NCBI GenBank assembly: GCA_001910725.1
Contig: MJGA01000001.1
Coordinates: forward strand, 1,488,001 to 1,552,000
Reading direction: 5' to 3'
Length of the DNA: 64,000 nt
Source of the DNA: Phanerodontia chrysosporium
Taxonomy: Eukaryota > Basidiomycota > Agaricomycetes > Polyporales > Phanerochaetaceae
The notes beneath the pieces are model-generated. The model searched no databases. It saw only the letters and a list, made by a program, of their open reading frames with translations, and was not told the origin of the DNA. Shown here piece after piece: positions 21,861-33,279 of this stretch. The translations under genes were made by a program, and so were the position numbers. Each line of letters starts with the position of its first letter. Within the stretch, counting starts at the first letter, position 1.

Positions 21861-23222
21861 CTGCCGCCATCGGGTCAATCCAGCGTCACGACTAGGTACA
21901 AGTGCGAGACGTACGTCGTTTGTAGTGGTGTTTGGGAGAAGCCGAACTCAGCTGCACAAATATGATGGCCTGGGGATGGTCACCATGCGCAGGGGTCCTT
22001 TATGCATCGCAGTACCTGCTGCGACGTCGAGTAGCACAGCATGCTATGCCCTGGCAAAGCGATACCGATGCTGCCATGGAAAGCATCCTCGTAAAAGGTA
22101 CAATTGAAGATTTGCTGGGTGTCGTGCGACATCTTGATACTCCAGGAAGCAGCAGGTGGTCGTCAGCCTTGAATGAAGCTCGAACATTCAAGGCCGAGAT
22201 GGTGACAATTAAGCTCACCTCAGCTGCAGGTTATGATGCGCTAGTGTGAGCTTCCGTTGAGTTGCATGACCATCGGCTCGAGGGTTGTGCACCATGCCGT
22301 CAGGCGAATGACTAAGGACGAGGAGATGCGCATGGACAGCACAAGGGTCAACGAGGTAGCCATCTCATCGAGAGCTGCAATTGGTATTCGCTCCAACAAG
22401 GCCTGCTGGACGCGTGGGAAGGTGGTGAGCGTGGGAAAAGGATAGGGGGGGGAGGGCGGGACGCCACAAAGATGAGCGGGTCAACCATTGTGGCAGTCGC
22501 TGGCTGAGAGGCTCGTGATATGGGCGCCTTGCTGCCCGCATGCTTTGAGCCGCACATGATCCGACTCCGTTGGGCTTTCCCTTGTTGAGCTCCCTCTCGG
22601 CTTTCTTCATCATCCTCCTGCCATATGTGCCCTCACAACGCCCTCGCTTTCTCACACATGCTCTGCATTGCAGCACCCCCGGCCCCACGCTGACCGTTTC
22701 GCTCAAGAACGCAGCATCGCGCGAAGACAGCCCCGTCGCCGCCGCACGCCGCGAGACTCGGGTGGCAGCACACGCCGCCCAACACCCGCTCGCGGAGACC
22801 CTGACGCCTCAGCGCATGTTTCCGCACCGCAGTGCGCAACTGAGCGTCTCTACCCAATCAGACTCCGATAGAGCCTCCATCTATGGCCGATGAGCGGGTC
22901 TTCTGACCTCGCCGCCCTCGACAGCCGCGCCCTGCTGTAAGCCCTGCCGTCGCATCTCTCTCGACCCCTTCCTCCTCAACCTATCTTCCCGTGCCTACCG
23001 CTGCATCGTGGCAGACTCGATACCAACTCGGGCAGCGAACGCACGCTCGGAGCCCTGATCATGACCCTCTCATGCTGATGTGCCTTCGCCCTCCATGGAG
23101 TCTTCCTGAGGCGATGACGCCTGGGCGATCATACCGGGAGGAACTATGATTATGCAACACTCCGTATAATAAAGGCCCCTGCGTCCCCCTCTCCGCCTCT
23201 GGCATCCCCCAGTGCGCACACC
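21861..23222 (+). other. 1.36-kb intergenic region with a G8 tract
   Basis: Open frames are present on both strands but none starts with a well-placed ATG and shows domain-like content. A G-run at 22445-22452 sits inside a purine-rich patch. The end of the region (23140-23222) has an AT-rich stretch (TATGCAAC, TATAATAAAGG near 23165) that could serve as core promoter for the FAD monooxygenase, about 55 nt before its start codon. Confidence 0.4.
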
Positions 23223-24843
23223 ATGTCCTCTGAGCCGATCACTGCGTACGTCGCCCCTGACCAGCGCGCCACCGCACAGGGGGTCGCCGAGCATGTCTCG
23301 CTTTACAACGGCCGCAAGGCTCCGCTCCGCCTCCACATCCTCATCGTCGGCTGCGGCCTCGGCGGGCTCGCCGCCGCCTACTGCCTTGCCCAGGCCGGAC
23401 ACAGGGTCACCGTCGTCGAGGCCGCCCACGCCATCGGCGAGGTCGGCGCGGGCATCCAGGTCACCCCCAACGTCACCCGCCTCCTCCGCCGCTGGGGCTC
23501 GCCGACGCCATCGAGCGCGTCGCCGTGCGCCCCGAGGCGATCGTCTTCCGCCGGTACAAGACGGGCGAGCGCGTCGGCTACACCAAGTGGGGCGATAAGA
23601 TGGAGGAGTACGGCGCGCCCTACTACCACATACACCGCGCCGACTTTCACAAGCTCCTCTTCGACCTCGCCGCGCCGAACATGACCCTCCGGCTCAAGTC
23701 CACCGTCGTCGGCGTGGATCCTGATGACCCGTCCCTGACCCTGGCGTCCGGAGAGGTCCTTCACGGCGACCTGATTATTGGTGCCGACGGCGTCAAGAGC
23801 TACGTCCAGCAGGTCGTCATCGGTCGCGCGAATCCTGCGCAGCCGACCGGGGACGCGGCGTACCGAGCCATTATTCCGACTTCGGTCATGCTCGAAGATC
23901 CTGATCTAAAGCCCTTCGTCGATACCCCGGAGATGACAGCGTGGATGGGCCCTGGCACGCATTTGATGGCATACAACATTGTACGTTCCGTGTTTCCCAT
24001 GCTAGCCATGGTTTAACTCTGACCTATTGACATTGTGTAGCGTGCGAAGCAGGAATTTAACATGGTGCTGCTGCATCCGGATGACGGTTCGGTAGAGTCT
24101 TGGACTGCGGAAGGTAGTGCGGAAAAGATGCGAGCCGATTTCAAGGATTACGAGCCTCGGTACGTCGCCACAATGAATTATACCTCCAAGCCTAATATCG
24201 TATGAGCAGGGTGCAAAAGTTGCTGCAGCATGTAAAGTCCACTCTAAAATGGCGGCTCATGGACCGTCAACCATTGGAGAAGTGGGTGCACAGCTCGGGA
24301 CGCGTCGCTTTGCTTGGCGATTCTTGCCATCCCATGCTCGTAAGTACCAATCAGTTGCGCGCACACCTCTCATTTGAGCCTAATCTTTCTCCCTGACAGC
24401 CCTACCGTGCACAAGGTGCAGCAATGGCGATCGAAGACGCCGCAGTACTCGGGAACCTCTTCTCGCGACTGTCACACCCCTCGCAGATCGCGCCGCTGCT
24501 GCACGCGTACCAGAACCTGCGGCTGAAGCGCACCGCGGACACGCAGGCCTCGTCGCGCCTGAACCAGAAGATCTTCCACCTGCCGGACGGGCCCGCGCAG
24601 GAGGCGCGCGACGCGGACATGCGCGCGGCGATGGAGCTCGAGTTCCGCCTCCTCCGCGGCGAGCACGTCGACGTCACGCTCGAGGGCAGCCACAACCAGT
24701 GGGCAGATCGCAAGAAGAACATGGCCCAGTTCGGGTACGACGCCGACGCCGTCGCGGACCGCTGGTGGGCCGACGTCGGCGAGCGGGAGATTGGCAGCCT
24801 CGGTCAGCAGCAGCAGGCCGTCAAGGTCAACGGCCGCCTCTAA
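23223..24843 (+). CDS. FAD-dependent monooxygenase (salicylate hydroxylase-like, group A)
   Basis: Four exons from ATG 23223 to TAA 24841-24843. The N-terminal Rossmann motif is LHILIVGCGLGGLAAAYCLA (GxGxxG) ending in VVEAAHAIGEVGAGIQVTPN. The DG motif is LIIGADGVKSYVQQV and the GD motif GRVALLGDSCHPMLPYRAQG, followed by AAMAIEDAAVLGNLFS. These are the three signatures of group A flavin hydroxylases such as salicylate hydroxylases. They use NAD(P)H and O2 on aromatic substrates. At about 23494-23499 one base is missing: the frame shifts after LLRRWG and resumes as ADAIERVAVRPEAIVF. The substrate cannot be told. No signal peptide is seen, so it is probably cytosolic. Confidence 0.88.
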
Positions 24844-25033
24844 GACGACGTTCGTGTATATGTATCTATGTATCCGGATTTGTATCTTGTATGTAGGTTT
24901 CTTTGGACACCGTGTCTATTCTGTTGTACTGCGCATTGGACTGTACTAGGTACACATGTAATACTAACAGCGGGCTTGTAATAAATCCAGTATATCCAGG
25001 GCTTGTTGTACAGTTATAGGCACAGGGTATACA

Positions 25034-26091
25034 TTATATCAAATCGTCTATGGCCCGCTGCAAGATCTCGGCGGCGTCCCACACCTTGAGCCAGTCGCCT
25101 GAGGGGCGACGCTCCACGATGCAGTCGCCACGTGCGTGATCCTGCTCGCCAATGTACTTCACGACGACGACGACATACTTGTCCTCGCCGCGCTCGATCT
25201 CCGTGCGCACGAACTTCCAGCCGATCGGGCGCCGGCCCTGGATGCGGACGACGTCGCGCGGGACGTCGTACTCGATCTCCTTGAAGTCCATGGTCATGCC
25301 CGCCCCGAGCGCCTTCGAGTAGGCTTCCTTGAGCGTCCAGATGAGGAAAAAGCGGTGGATGGCCTCGTCCATGTCGAGATAGGGATCTTGGAGCAGCGTG
25401 AGCTCGTACTGCGTGAGCTGGGCGGGCCGTCAGCATCCTCGAGCACGACCCGTGCGCCACAAGAAGAAAAAAAAAGATGCCGCACCTGCTCGCTGATGCT
25501 TTCGACGAATTCGGAGTACCCTACGCGGTCGGGGCGCTGCAGGCGCATGACATCGATGCCGAGCCTGTAGGCGGGCGGGTTTGGATAGAGGTCCTCTCCG
25601 GTGGCGAAGGCCATCGCGACGCAGCCGTTGTCATGCGTTATGTTGTAGCCCAGCGGTTCACCTAAACCCTCGGTTGTCTGGCTTTGACACCGCAAAAAGA
25701 CACGAGTTAGCTGGCTGCAGCGGTAGGGCGGACGAAGCCACTCGCCACGTAGGGCTTGCCCTCGTCCGTTTTCGCGAAGGCCATGAGGTCGAGTGGTACG
25801 CCGCGTTCCTTGAGGAGCAGCCGGATCAGAAGCTTGCCCAGCAAACCCCCTGTGTATCACCGGTTAGGATCGCGTTACGGCACTGGCGAGGGATCACGCA
25901 CGTATCGAGTCTATGCGGTTATAGTATTTGACGACGTCCTTCCGTGCGTCAGGATCCAGACGGCTGAGGGCCTGCTGGTAGAGCTGGGAGGGGCCGAGTC
26001 AGCGCAGCGGACGGGGGGCGGGACGGGGTGGACGCACACCGTCGAGGTCGGTAACGGCGTTCTTGCCAAAGGTCACCGCCCAGACCTGCAT
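25034..26091 (-). CDS. Sfp/Lys5-type 4'-phosphopantetheinyl transferase
   Basis: Start ATG 26091 (MQVWAVTFGKNAVTDLDG). Exons continue LYQQALSRLDPDARKDVVKY, then GLLGKLLIRLLLKERGVPLD, then GEPLGYNITHDNGCVAMAFA, GIDVMRLQRPDRVGYSEFVE and RFFLIWTLKEAYSKALGAGM. GIDVM and WTLKEAYSKA are the two Sfp-family magnesium/CoA motifs. Fungi use this large form to activate the alpha-aminoadipate reductase of lysine synthesis, fatty-acid synthase partners, polyketide synthases and nonribosomal peptide synthetases. The intron after GKPY has a weaker donor (GTGGCG), so the joint to TTEGLGEPLG is less certain. The intron near 25470 contains a long A-run. The divergent MAK32-like start lies 188 nt away. Confidence 0.85.
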
Positions 26092-26279
26092 TTTGTGTGC
26101 CGGGAGCAGGAGAGAGGAAGCGAGGGTGGTGTAGTGACCGTTGCGGTTGATGTTTGTCGAGGCTTGTGCTCGAGGCCGACCTGATGGTTTGATCGACATC
26201 CACGATCGGCATTTCGCGTCACTCTCGAGTTGCGCTCGAGTCTGTTCTCCTCCCCTCCTCCTCCACGTCGTCCGTGGCG

Positions 26280-27648
26280 ATGGCAAGCATGCTCGCGGCG
26301 GCCCCCAGACGGCACTTTGTTACCCTCGGCATGTTCATCATCGACCAATTCGCCTTCCTCGACGAGCACGGCGCGCCCACAGACAAGACATGGCCCGACC
26401 AGGTGAGCTGCTGCCCTCACACCTCCCGGTGGCAACCCTCTCACCGTGTCACAGATCGGCGGCGGGGGCACCTACGCCAGCATCGGAGCCCGCATCTGGT
26501 GCGTCTGTGCCTATTGCTGCCGCGCACCATTCCTGGGCTAAACATGCCTGTCACAGGCTCGCTCCCGATCGCCTAGGAATGATAGTCGACCGCGGACACG
26601 ACTTTCCAGAAGACATCCAGAGAAAGCTAGACTCCTACGGCGCGGAGATGTGGTTGTACAGGGATGACGCATCGCGCGGCACCACCAGGGCCTTGAACGA
26701 GTACAAAGGAGAGCTCAGAGGGTAACCGTCTCACGCAAGCACTATCACCACAACGCCTACATCTACAGGCACAGGTTCAGATACCTGACTCCGCGAGTGC
26801 GACTCACACCGAAGGATCTCATCAATACATCCCTGGAGCAACCTGCAACGATTCACTTTATCTGCTCCCCATCCAGGGCCAACGCGATCGTATCCGAAAT
26901 AAAGCAGGTTCCGGGATGGTCTCCAATTACCATCTACGAGCCCATACCAGTATGTCTCAGCCCTCATCATACAGCTACGTCGGCCCTGAACGCAGCACAA
27001 GGACAGATGTGTCCCGGAGGAGCTCCCCGCCTTACGTGAGGTGCTCGCGGCAATCTCCATCCTCAGGTAGCATCTGTTCCTCCACAAATGCTAGGATGTT
27101 GTCCACTCACGCACCTGTCCTTGCAGCCCAAACGCTGACGAAGCGCTCTCGCTCTTGTCTATCCCCGGTGAGCCCACCAAAGCGACGGTCGAGGACGCGG
27201 CCCGACGCTTCCTGGACATGGGCGTAGGCCCAGACGGGCAGGGTGCGGTCATCATCCGCAGCGGCGCCATGGGTGCCTTTATCTCGACGCGAGAACGCGG
27301 CGGGCGCTGGGTTCCAGCGTTCTGGGGACCAGAAGACGCGAGCAAGATCGTCGATGTGACAGGTGCCGGGAATTCGTTCCTAGGCGGCCTAAGTGCCGGA
27401 CTGCTGCTTGAGAACGGCGACGTGTACAAAGGTGAATATCGCCAGAATCTTCTATCCAATCTGTAGATCTGACAGCTTCTTCAGCGGTCCTTTATGCTGC
27501 CGTCTCAGCGTCTTTTATTATCGAACAGGAGGGACTGCCAATGCTAACGCGGAAAGTCGGCGACGATGGGTTGACTATAGAACTATGGAATGGCGACACC
27601 CCTTGGCGGCGACTGGAGGACCTACGGTCCAGGACTTTAGATCTATAA
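26280..27648 (+). CDS. PfkB-family carbohydrate kinase-like protein (MAK32-like)
   Basis: Six or seven exons from ATG 26280 to TAA 27646-27648. The product begins MASMLAAAPRRHFVTLGMFI and has IIDQFAFLD, IGGGGTYASIGARIW, IHFICSPSRAN, PNADEALSLLSIPGE and the C-terminal PfkB signature region KIVDVTGAGNSFLGGLSAGL. In active ribokinases the signature is DTxGAGD, with Asp as base; here the Asp is Asn. Fungal Mak32 homologues also tend to carry Asn, so this may be normal for the group rather than damage. Yeast MAK32 is needed for stability of the L-A dsRNA virus particle; the molecular role is unclear. All splice joints keep frame. Confidence 0.8.
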
Positions 27649-28165
27649 AATAGACTGCCGGCTGGCCCGAACTCCACTAGCATTAGATGCGCCACTGCAT
27701 GTTATCCTTGGCCCTGTATTATTCTGCTCACTCAGCAGCTGTCCAAATAGACAATACATGTTGTCCAAACCCGAAGAAAAGACATAGAGCGTTGTGCGCT
27801 GATTATCCGTGAGACGGTAACTACAACTTCCCAATCCGGTCGTCCCTGACAGAGCGACGCCGCGGCACGCGTCTTCACGTCCGCGAACTGGAAAATTGAA
27901 AACTCGAAAGCCCTACTTTATCTGGATTTCGGAAGAGGGGGGCTCTTTCTTTCAGTCTCTTTCAGAACGTAAGGTACTGCCTTCAGCTCCCGTCATTCGA
28001 GAGTGCATAATATTTTTTCTGCAGTATCCCTTGCTTATCGAAGCTAGCTCAGGTGACCGCCTTCGCATTCCAGTGACTCGAGGTGAGTTGTTTCCGACTT
28101 AAGCGTCATGTTACGATCATAAAGTATAAAGGGATGAGTTAGGCTGACTGCCCATCCCAGTCAAG
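27649..28165 (+). other. Intergenic region
   Basis: About 520 nt between the MAK32-like gene and RNase Z, both on the plus strand. An open frame at 27896-28102 has no recognisable content. A TATAAAG stretch at about 28123 lies roughly 40 nt before the RNase Z start and is a candidate core promoter element. Confidence 0.4.
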
Positions 28166-29445
28166 ATGGTAGCAACCATAAGCATCACATTTCTTGGTAC
28201 TGCGTCAGCGCAGCCATCTTCAACCCGCAATCATTCGTCCCTTGCACTAAGGCTCGATGGTGATGTCTGGCTATTTGACTGTGGGGAGGCAACACAGCAC
28301 CAAGTTCAAAAGAGCAATGTGAAGATGGGGAAAATTCAAAAAATATTCATCACACATACTCATGGTAGGCGTTTGAGTACGATTCTGGAGAGCATGGTGT
28401 TCATCCTTGTGCGATCATATAGGTGACCATATTTTTGGCCTCCTTCCCCTCCTTGCTAGCAGGCTTAACGGGGCTGGAGGGATGGCCGATGGTGCTGACG
28501 ACCCTCGCATACAGAACCTTGCCTCCAACATGGCTACTGCAGAGGTGAGTCGAATTGTTTCGCACAGATGTTACTCTAGTCATCAGCTGCCATATAGCCT
28601 GTAGAGATATACGGCCCCTATGGCACTCGTGCATACGTTCGCACCGGGCTAAAATATACACACACGCATCTGGGCAGCCCGTACGTTGTACATGAGCTAC
28701 GCATGGCGCACGATCCTCCACCAGCAGAAGACTCGAGCACGCTCCCACTCGACCCCGCCGAGCTCCCCACGGGTCGGAACATCGTCCAAGAGTCTGACGG
28801 CACCTGGCGCGATATCTTCGCGTCGGACGCACTCACGGTCTCTGCGGCTCCGATATACCACTCCGTGCCCTGCGTCGGATACGTTGTGCAGGAGCGGCCG
28901 GTGCCGGGGAAGATCAATCCCGCGATGTACGTGCCGCATCTCAAGCGCACGAACACGCCCATGTCCGTGCTGCGGCAGCTCCAGCAGGGCGAGACTGTCC
29001 AACTCGCGGACGGAACCGTCCTGCATGGCCCGGAACGCCGGCCTGGAAGAAAGATCGTGATTCTCGGGACACCTTCGACCCTTCGCCTATAGCTGCATTG
29101 GCGCAAGATGCGGACGTGCTTGTGCACGAGGCGACGAACGCACATCTCCCTGGTATCGATCCCGACACGAAGCCCACGGACACCTACGAGATCGTCGAGG
29201 AGCGCGCAAAGTCGAGAGGCCACTCAACGCCGCAGATGGCTGGTGCATTCGCGAAGAGAATCGGAGCAATGCGGTTGATCCTCAACCACTTCTCTGCGCG
29301 GTATGCCGGAAACGACGACGTTAGCGAGGAAGCGAAGAAGGTGATGCATGCTATCCGGGCGTTGGCAGAACAACCATATGGTGACGGTAAAGATGTCATA
29401 TGCGCCAGAGATCTTATGGTTGTGGATATCGAGCCTCGAAGATAA
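28166..29445 (+). CDS. Ribonuclease Z (short-form tRNase Z)
   Basis: Three exons from ATG 28166 to TAA 29443-29445. The product starts [20 protein letters not shown] and has the metallo-beta-lactamase core. The Zn-binding motif [14 protein letters not shown] is split by intron 1 between HTH and [33 protein letters not shown] and [12 protein letters not shown] follow, then [12 protein letters not shown] and LNHFSARY. It removes the 3' trailer of precursor tRNAs. At about 29066-29070 one G seems missing: KIVILG should run on to [16 protein letters not shown], but the printed frame ends at a stop two lines later. Length and motif set match the ELAC1-like short class. In-frame extension upstream of the ATG is not needed. 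Confidence 0.88.
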
Positions 29446-29534
29446 AATTACTTCACCCTAAACCAGACAGACTGCGTAAGCGTGACGTGAATCGTTCAGA
29501 GAAGAGTGTACTGCTGCTAGCAATAAATTACAGT

Positions 29535-31502
29535 CTATCCAGAGTTTGTGGCATATAACAATTCAGCCCTTTCTGCCTCTCGCACCAGTTGCGGATGTGT
29601 CACAACGGACGATATCGACACCGACCGTTGGTGAGACTAATCGGCGTCACGGCTTCACCATTAGTACGCCCATGGGAGGAAAAAGACGACTGCTCTCACC
29701 TGTTTTCTCCCTCGGTTGCTTCGCACACTTCTTGCGCTCAACACACTCTGAGCCCGACCTCCTTCCTCGACAGGCTCATCCACATCCATCGTATCGTCTT
29801 CAGCATCTGCGTCAGCGTCGCCTTCTGCGCTTCCCTGGCCTAGCCGTTCTTGGGCTAATCGAATCTCCTGATCAATCTTGTCCACTGCTTCTTCGTCTCG
29901 ACGAGCGCAGTCGCAGCTTCCAGCAGGGCCTCGAGCTTCTGACAGTTTTCTTTGGTAGGCATGACCAGCCGCGTACTTGATACGCCAAGCTCGCCGAGGA
30001 CCTGCGCAATCTTGTGCGCGTTCGCAGATTTGGGAGCCGGAAGCTTGTAGGAGCGAAGATACACGGGCTGATGCGCAGCTTTGGTTGCAGTGGCTGTAGT
30101 GAGCTGTGGAACCTCAGTACGATGGATGCAGTGTAGGGCATCTATGAAACACGTTCAGTTGGGTAATGTGGGTATCGAGAGACCGAGTCTACGTACCGTA
30201 TGCGGCACTCTTTGCGCTCTGCTTCTTAGGAACAGGGGCGGGAGAGAAACAGTAGCATTATGGGCAGTCGCACCAGCGGACGTGGGTGTGTCTGGTTCAA
30301 CAGCGCCTTTCTTCTTCGTCTTCTTGGTAGTAACGGCCGATATGCTCTCTGTTGGGGTTGCCCCTGTCCCGCTTTCTTCCTCAGGTTGAACATCAGGCAG
30401 CCCTGATTCGATGCCAAGTAAGGTCCGGAGGAGCTCGTCCCGCTCCTTCTTAAAGCGACGTTCGTTCTGTTCTAAACGCTTCAATTCGGTGAACAGAGCT
30501 TCTTCCTCCGCTATCTCCTCCGGTGTCCGACTTTCTAGAGACTGAAGGTATTTCTTGCGCATGACCTCTCGTTCTGTGTAGACGATCAGGCCCAGTCACA
30601 ACCCGGACGTCTCGCACAACGAACCTTTGTCAAACGCGAAGCTGGACAACACTTGTGCTTTCGTGGCTTCGTCCCCCGGCCAAGGCCGATGGCGGACAAG
30701 CTTTCGACACACACTGAAGTATCGATCCTTGAGATCCTAATGGATATGATCAGACATGAACCCGGGTATATTCGCTGTATGCAAATACCTCCATACTTCG
30801 CGGGGGACCTCCAGGATATTCATATCGATCCGCCACAACATAGAATCGTTGGTCATATTGCCTGACGAGGTCGAAGAGATAGTCTGTCTCTTCTTTAGTC
30901 CAGTCCTTGTCTTCGCAGGTTAGCTGTCGCGGTTTGGAACTAGTCTTCACATAGCTTGCAGATGTGAAGCTTACCGACAAGGAATTTGGTATATTCGTCC
31001 TGTGTATATGTGTACGTCGTGTTCTGTACATTATACTTCGCGAACGGGTATTCTAACGTTATAAGCACATTAGAGGGTGACAAACTCTCGAAGTCCAATG
31101 AGGACTGACCAGCATCATGAGGGGTCCCTGCCTTCACCCAATGTGATAATCGTAGCTTATCAGAGCGAGCTTGGTTCTGAAAAGAACGCCACTCCCTACA
31201 GTCGGAATGTCACGCCACATGCCACATGCTGTTAAGCAGAGGTTTCCCGCTCATGTTCATACCCATGCGTACCATTTCGCCCTTCCACCCCCGCCTAGAT
31301 TGGGTTTTTGCTTTAGCCTAGGTTTGGATATTTGTGCAACGAGTGATGGGGCGGATTGTCCTATAAGCGAATACAGCTCCCTAGACATGCCCTCGGGTTT
31401 ACGAGCACGCTCTGTTGCGGGGGCTGCTTTCGGCTGCGAGGGGCCTGGTGTCGAGGGTAGGGAGAACACAGAGCGGACATCCGCCGCACTTGGGCCCGCC
31501 AT
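29535..31502 (-). CDS. SWC4: SWR1/NuA4 complex subunit SWC4 (DMAP1 homologue)
   Basis: Start ATG 31502 (MAGPSAADVRSVFSLPST). Conserved blocks follow: KPEGMSRELYSLIGQSAPSL, SKPRLKQKPNLGGGGRAKW, EWRSFQNQARSDKLRLSHWV, then the SANT-like domain DWTKEETDYLFDLVRQYDQR, SMEDLKDRYFSVCRKLV and the acidic/basic coiled coil LKRLEQNERRFKKERDELL. C-terminal AAYDALHCIHRTEVPQL and GELGVSSTRLVMPTKEN complete the DMAP1 layout. It is a nuclear subunit shared by the H2A.Z-depositing SWR1 complex and the NuA4 acetyltransferase. One-base breaks occur near 30234-30241 (before VPKKQSAKSAAYD) and 29882-29886 (KKQ|VDKIDQ). A third is likely near 29602-29608, in which case the true stop is at about 29563. The antisense ORF at 31171-31716 is a shadow. 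Confidence 0.88.
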
Positions 31503-31666
31503 TACTGCACTGGAATTATCGCTTGTATATCACGCCAAGGAGCGAACCGAAGCAGAAAGGGGAGGTCAAGGTGGAAGCGTGAAGCAAGATGCGAAGCGCC
31601 CTCTGAGACGCGATGCGTTCGCTTCGCACGCGTCAGGCGGCGTGCTGCTCCTCAGCTCTGCCCATC

Positions 31667-32307
31667 ATGTTCACCAGATCTTTCAGGCTCGCTCTGCAAC
31701 ATGTTGGCCAGTGTAGACTTGCTATTCGACCCAGCTTTAGGACCTTCAGTTCGAGCGTCAATGTTCGTGTTGGCGACACACCTACGAAGTTCACCAATAT
31801 CCTAGCCGGGGCGAACGTGCCTCCAGTCCAGGTCAAGACCATCACCTCGGAAGGAATACAGCTCGAGGATGGATTAGTTATACCCTCGTCTTGCATCTTT
31901 TTGGAAGGCAAGGTTTTTCTCTGGAATGTCCCTCCGATGCCATGGGAAGGCTGGAAACCGGAGCACTTCGAGATCTTCGACACCGTCATCCCCAAGCCCG
32001 GTATGTCTAAACTATCTAGAGACGCGTGAATAGGCATGAATCAGTAGCTTGTTACCGTTCAGAGCTCGTTATCCTTGGTACTGGGAAGCGCGTCGTACCG
32101 CCTCCGCCGCATGTCCGCCAGTACCTCAGCAAGATCGGCATCCAAGTCGAGGTAATGGACACGGTACGTTCATCTCACTATCTTTCAATGCACAAACTAA
32201 TCGTCTACGCACTAGCGGAACGCATGCTCCACCTATAACCTACTGGCAGAAGAGGGTCGTAGAGTCGCTGCCGCTCTTCTTCCTTTTACGCCTCAAGCAT
32301 GGAAGTG
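31667..32307 (+). CDS. NDUFAF3-like mitochondrial complex I assembly factor (DUF498/MTH938 fold)
   Basis: Three exons from ATG 31667 to TGA 32305-32307. The N-terminus (MFTRSFRLALQHVGQCRLAI) is a typical mitochondrial presequence. The DUF498 core follows: FTNILAGANVPPVQVKTITS, FLWNVPPMPWEGWKPEHFEI, ELVILGTGKRVVPPPPHVRQ and YLSKIGIQVEVMDTRNACST, ending with AAALLPFTPQAW. These are the family's signature segments (LGTGKR and RNACSTYNLL). NDUFAF3 works with NDUFAF4 in early membrane-arm assembly of complex I. An in-frame ATG 54 nt upstream (31613) is an alternative start. It is divergent from SWC4, with 164 nt between starts. Confidence 0.85.
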
Positions 32308-32375
32308 AAAGTTGTGCAGTCAATCCGTGCAGATGAGCATATGAACAGAAGACAAGAGGCGGCGGAATTGGAACT

Positions 32376-32993
32376 TCATGAGTCGGCCTTCCGCTTTCCC
32401 TTTGTCGCGTAGTCCGGTTCGTCGTCATCTTCCTCTACTAAGGGCGGCAGCGACACCTTGACAGGGAGCAGATTTCCTATGCAGAGCATTGAAGGCACAT
32501 AGTGTTGAATCATTGAACATCGTCTCGCATATATACGTGTACCCGAGAGAAGCCTGGATGACTCACCACTTTCATCCTTGAACTGGATGAATATACTCTC
32601 CCAGTTGACTAACTGTTGCTTCACGGTGGCATCGTTCGGAAGTGGGTCGTATGCGCCCGTCAGCTTTCCTTTCTCCTTCTTAGCCTTTGCAAACTCAAAG
32701 TCCTCCACGCTGTTGACGGGTGGGATTGCCCACTCCGGGTCTTGTGGCGCACCGAACATTTCTAAATCGCCGTCGCGGTCCGACGAGAGCACATCTGCCT
32801 TGAGTGCACTTAGTGCTTCTGCCTTCAACTCCCCTATTGTTGTCTTCTCAGGTGTCGTGACAGTCGTGAGGACACTCAGTTTGTGAGTTTTGAAGGTGAG
32901 GATGTAAGTCTTGGGCTGCATGCGAGGGGGCTGTACACCATAAGTCGCGGTCATGTATCGAAAGTCATACATGTCACGAACCAAAATAGGCAT
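32376..32993 (-). CDS. Conserved fungal protein of unknown function, ubiquitin-like N-terminal part
   Basis: Two exons joined at DESG|NLLPVKV (intron about 32567-32487). Product of about 180 residues: MPILVRDMYDFRYMTATYGV, then TYILTFKTHKLSVLTTVTTP, TTIGELKAEALSALKADVL, SVEDFEFAKAKKEKGK, VNWESIFIQFKDESG, and an acidic tail PPLVEEDDDEPDYATKGKRK. The alternation of a strand with T-HK-SVL, a helix of the IGELKAEALSAL type and a later FIQF strand resembles a ubiquitin-like fold. I do not recognise a named gene. The C-terminal KGKRK could be a nuclear signal. The divergent NDUFA8 start lies 286 nt away. Confidence 0.7.
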   Translation of the reverse strand: MPILVRDMYDFRYMTATYGVQPPRMQPKTYILTFKTHKLSVLTTVTTPEKTTIGELKAEALSALKADVLSSDRDGDLEMFGAPQDPEWAIPPVNSVEDFEFAKAKKEKGKLTGAYDPLPNDATVKQQLVNWESIFIQFKDESGESSRLLSGTRIYARRCSMIQHYVPSMLCIGNLLPVKVSLPPLVEEDDDEPDYATKGKRKADS

Positions 32994-33279
32994 TTTGGAT
33001 AGATGTAGAGAGCAGTACTGGGGTTATAGTATGTGGTGGTTCGAGCAAGGGACGCCTCATGCGTCACGCGTTGAATGGCAGTAACAAACGCTAGCTCAGT
33101 AACAAAACTAGCTCTAGAGAGGTTAGTATTTATTGAAAGCTGCCTTATAGATCATTCCTTACCGGAATACTTGCCGCTGAACGCGTGCGAATCAAACTCC
33201 GCCTATTGGCAGCGTTCGCCTTCGCCTCAGCTTCCGAATCGTAACGACCTAGCGTCCTGCTCGTCTTGTCCTCCACACG

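Noticed and set aside
22570..22893. Possible secreted protein starting MGFPLLSSLSAFFIILLPY
   Set aside because: The first codon is TTG, not ATG, and no upstream exon supplies a start. The remainder is Arg/Ala-rich without a recognisable pattern.
31171..31716. 181-codon plus-strand ORF
   Set aside because: It is antisense to the first exons of SWC4 and overlaps the start of the NDUFAF3 gene in another frame; a shadow ORF.
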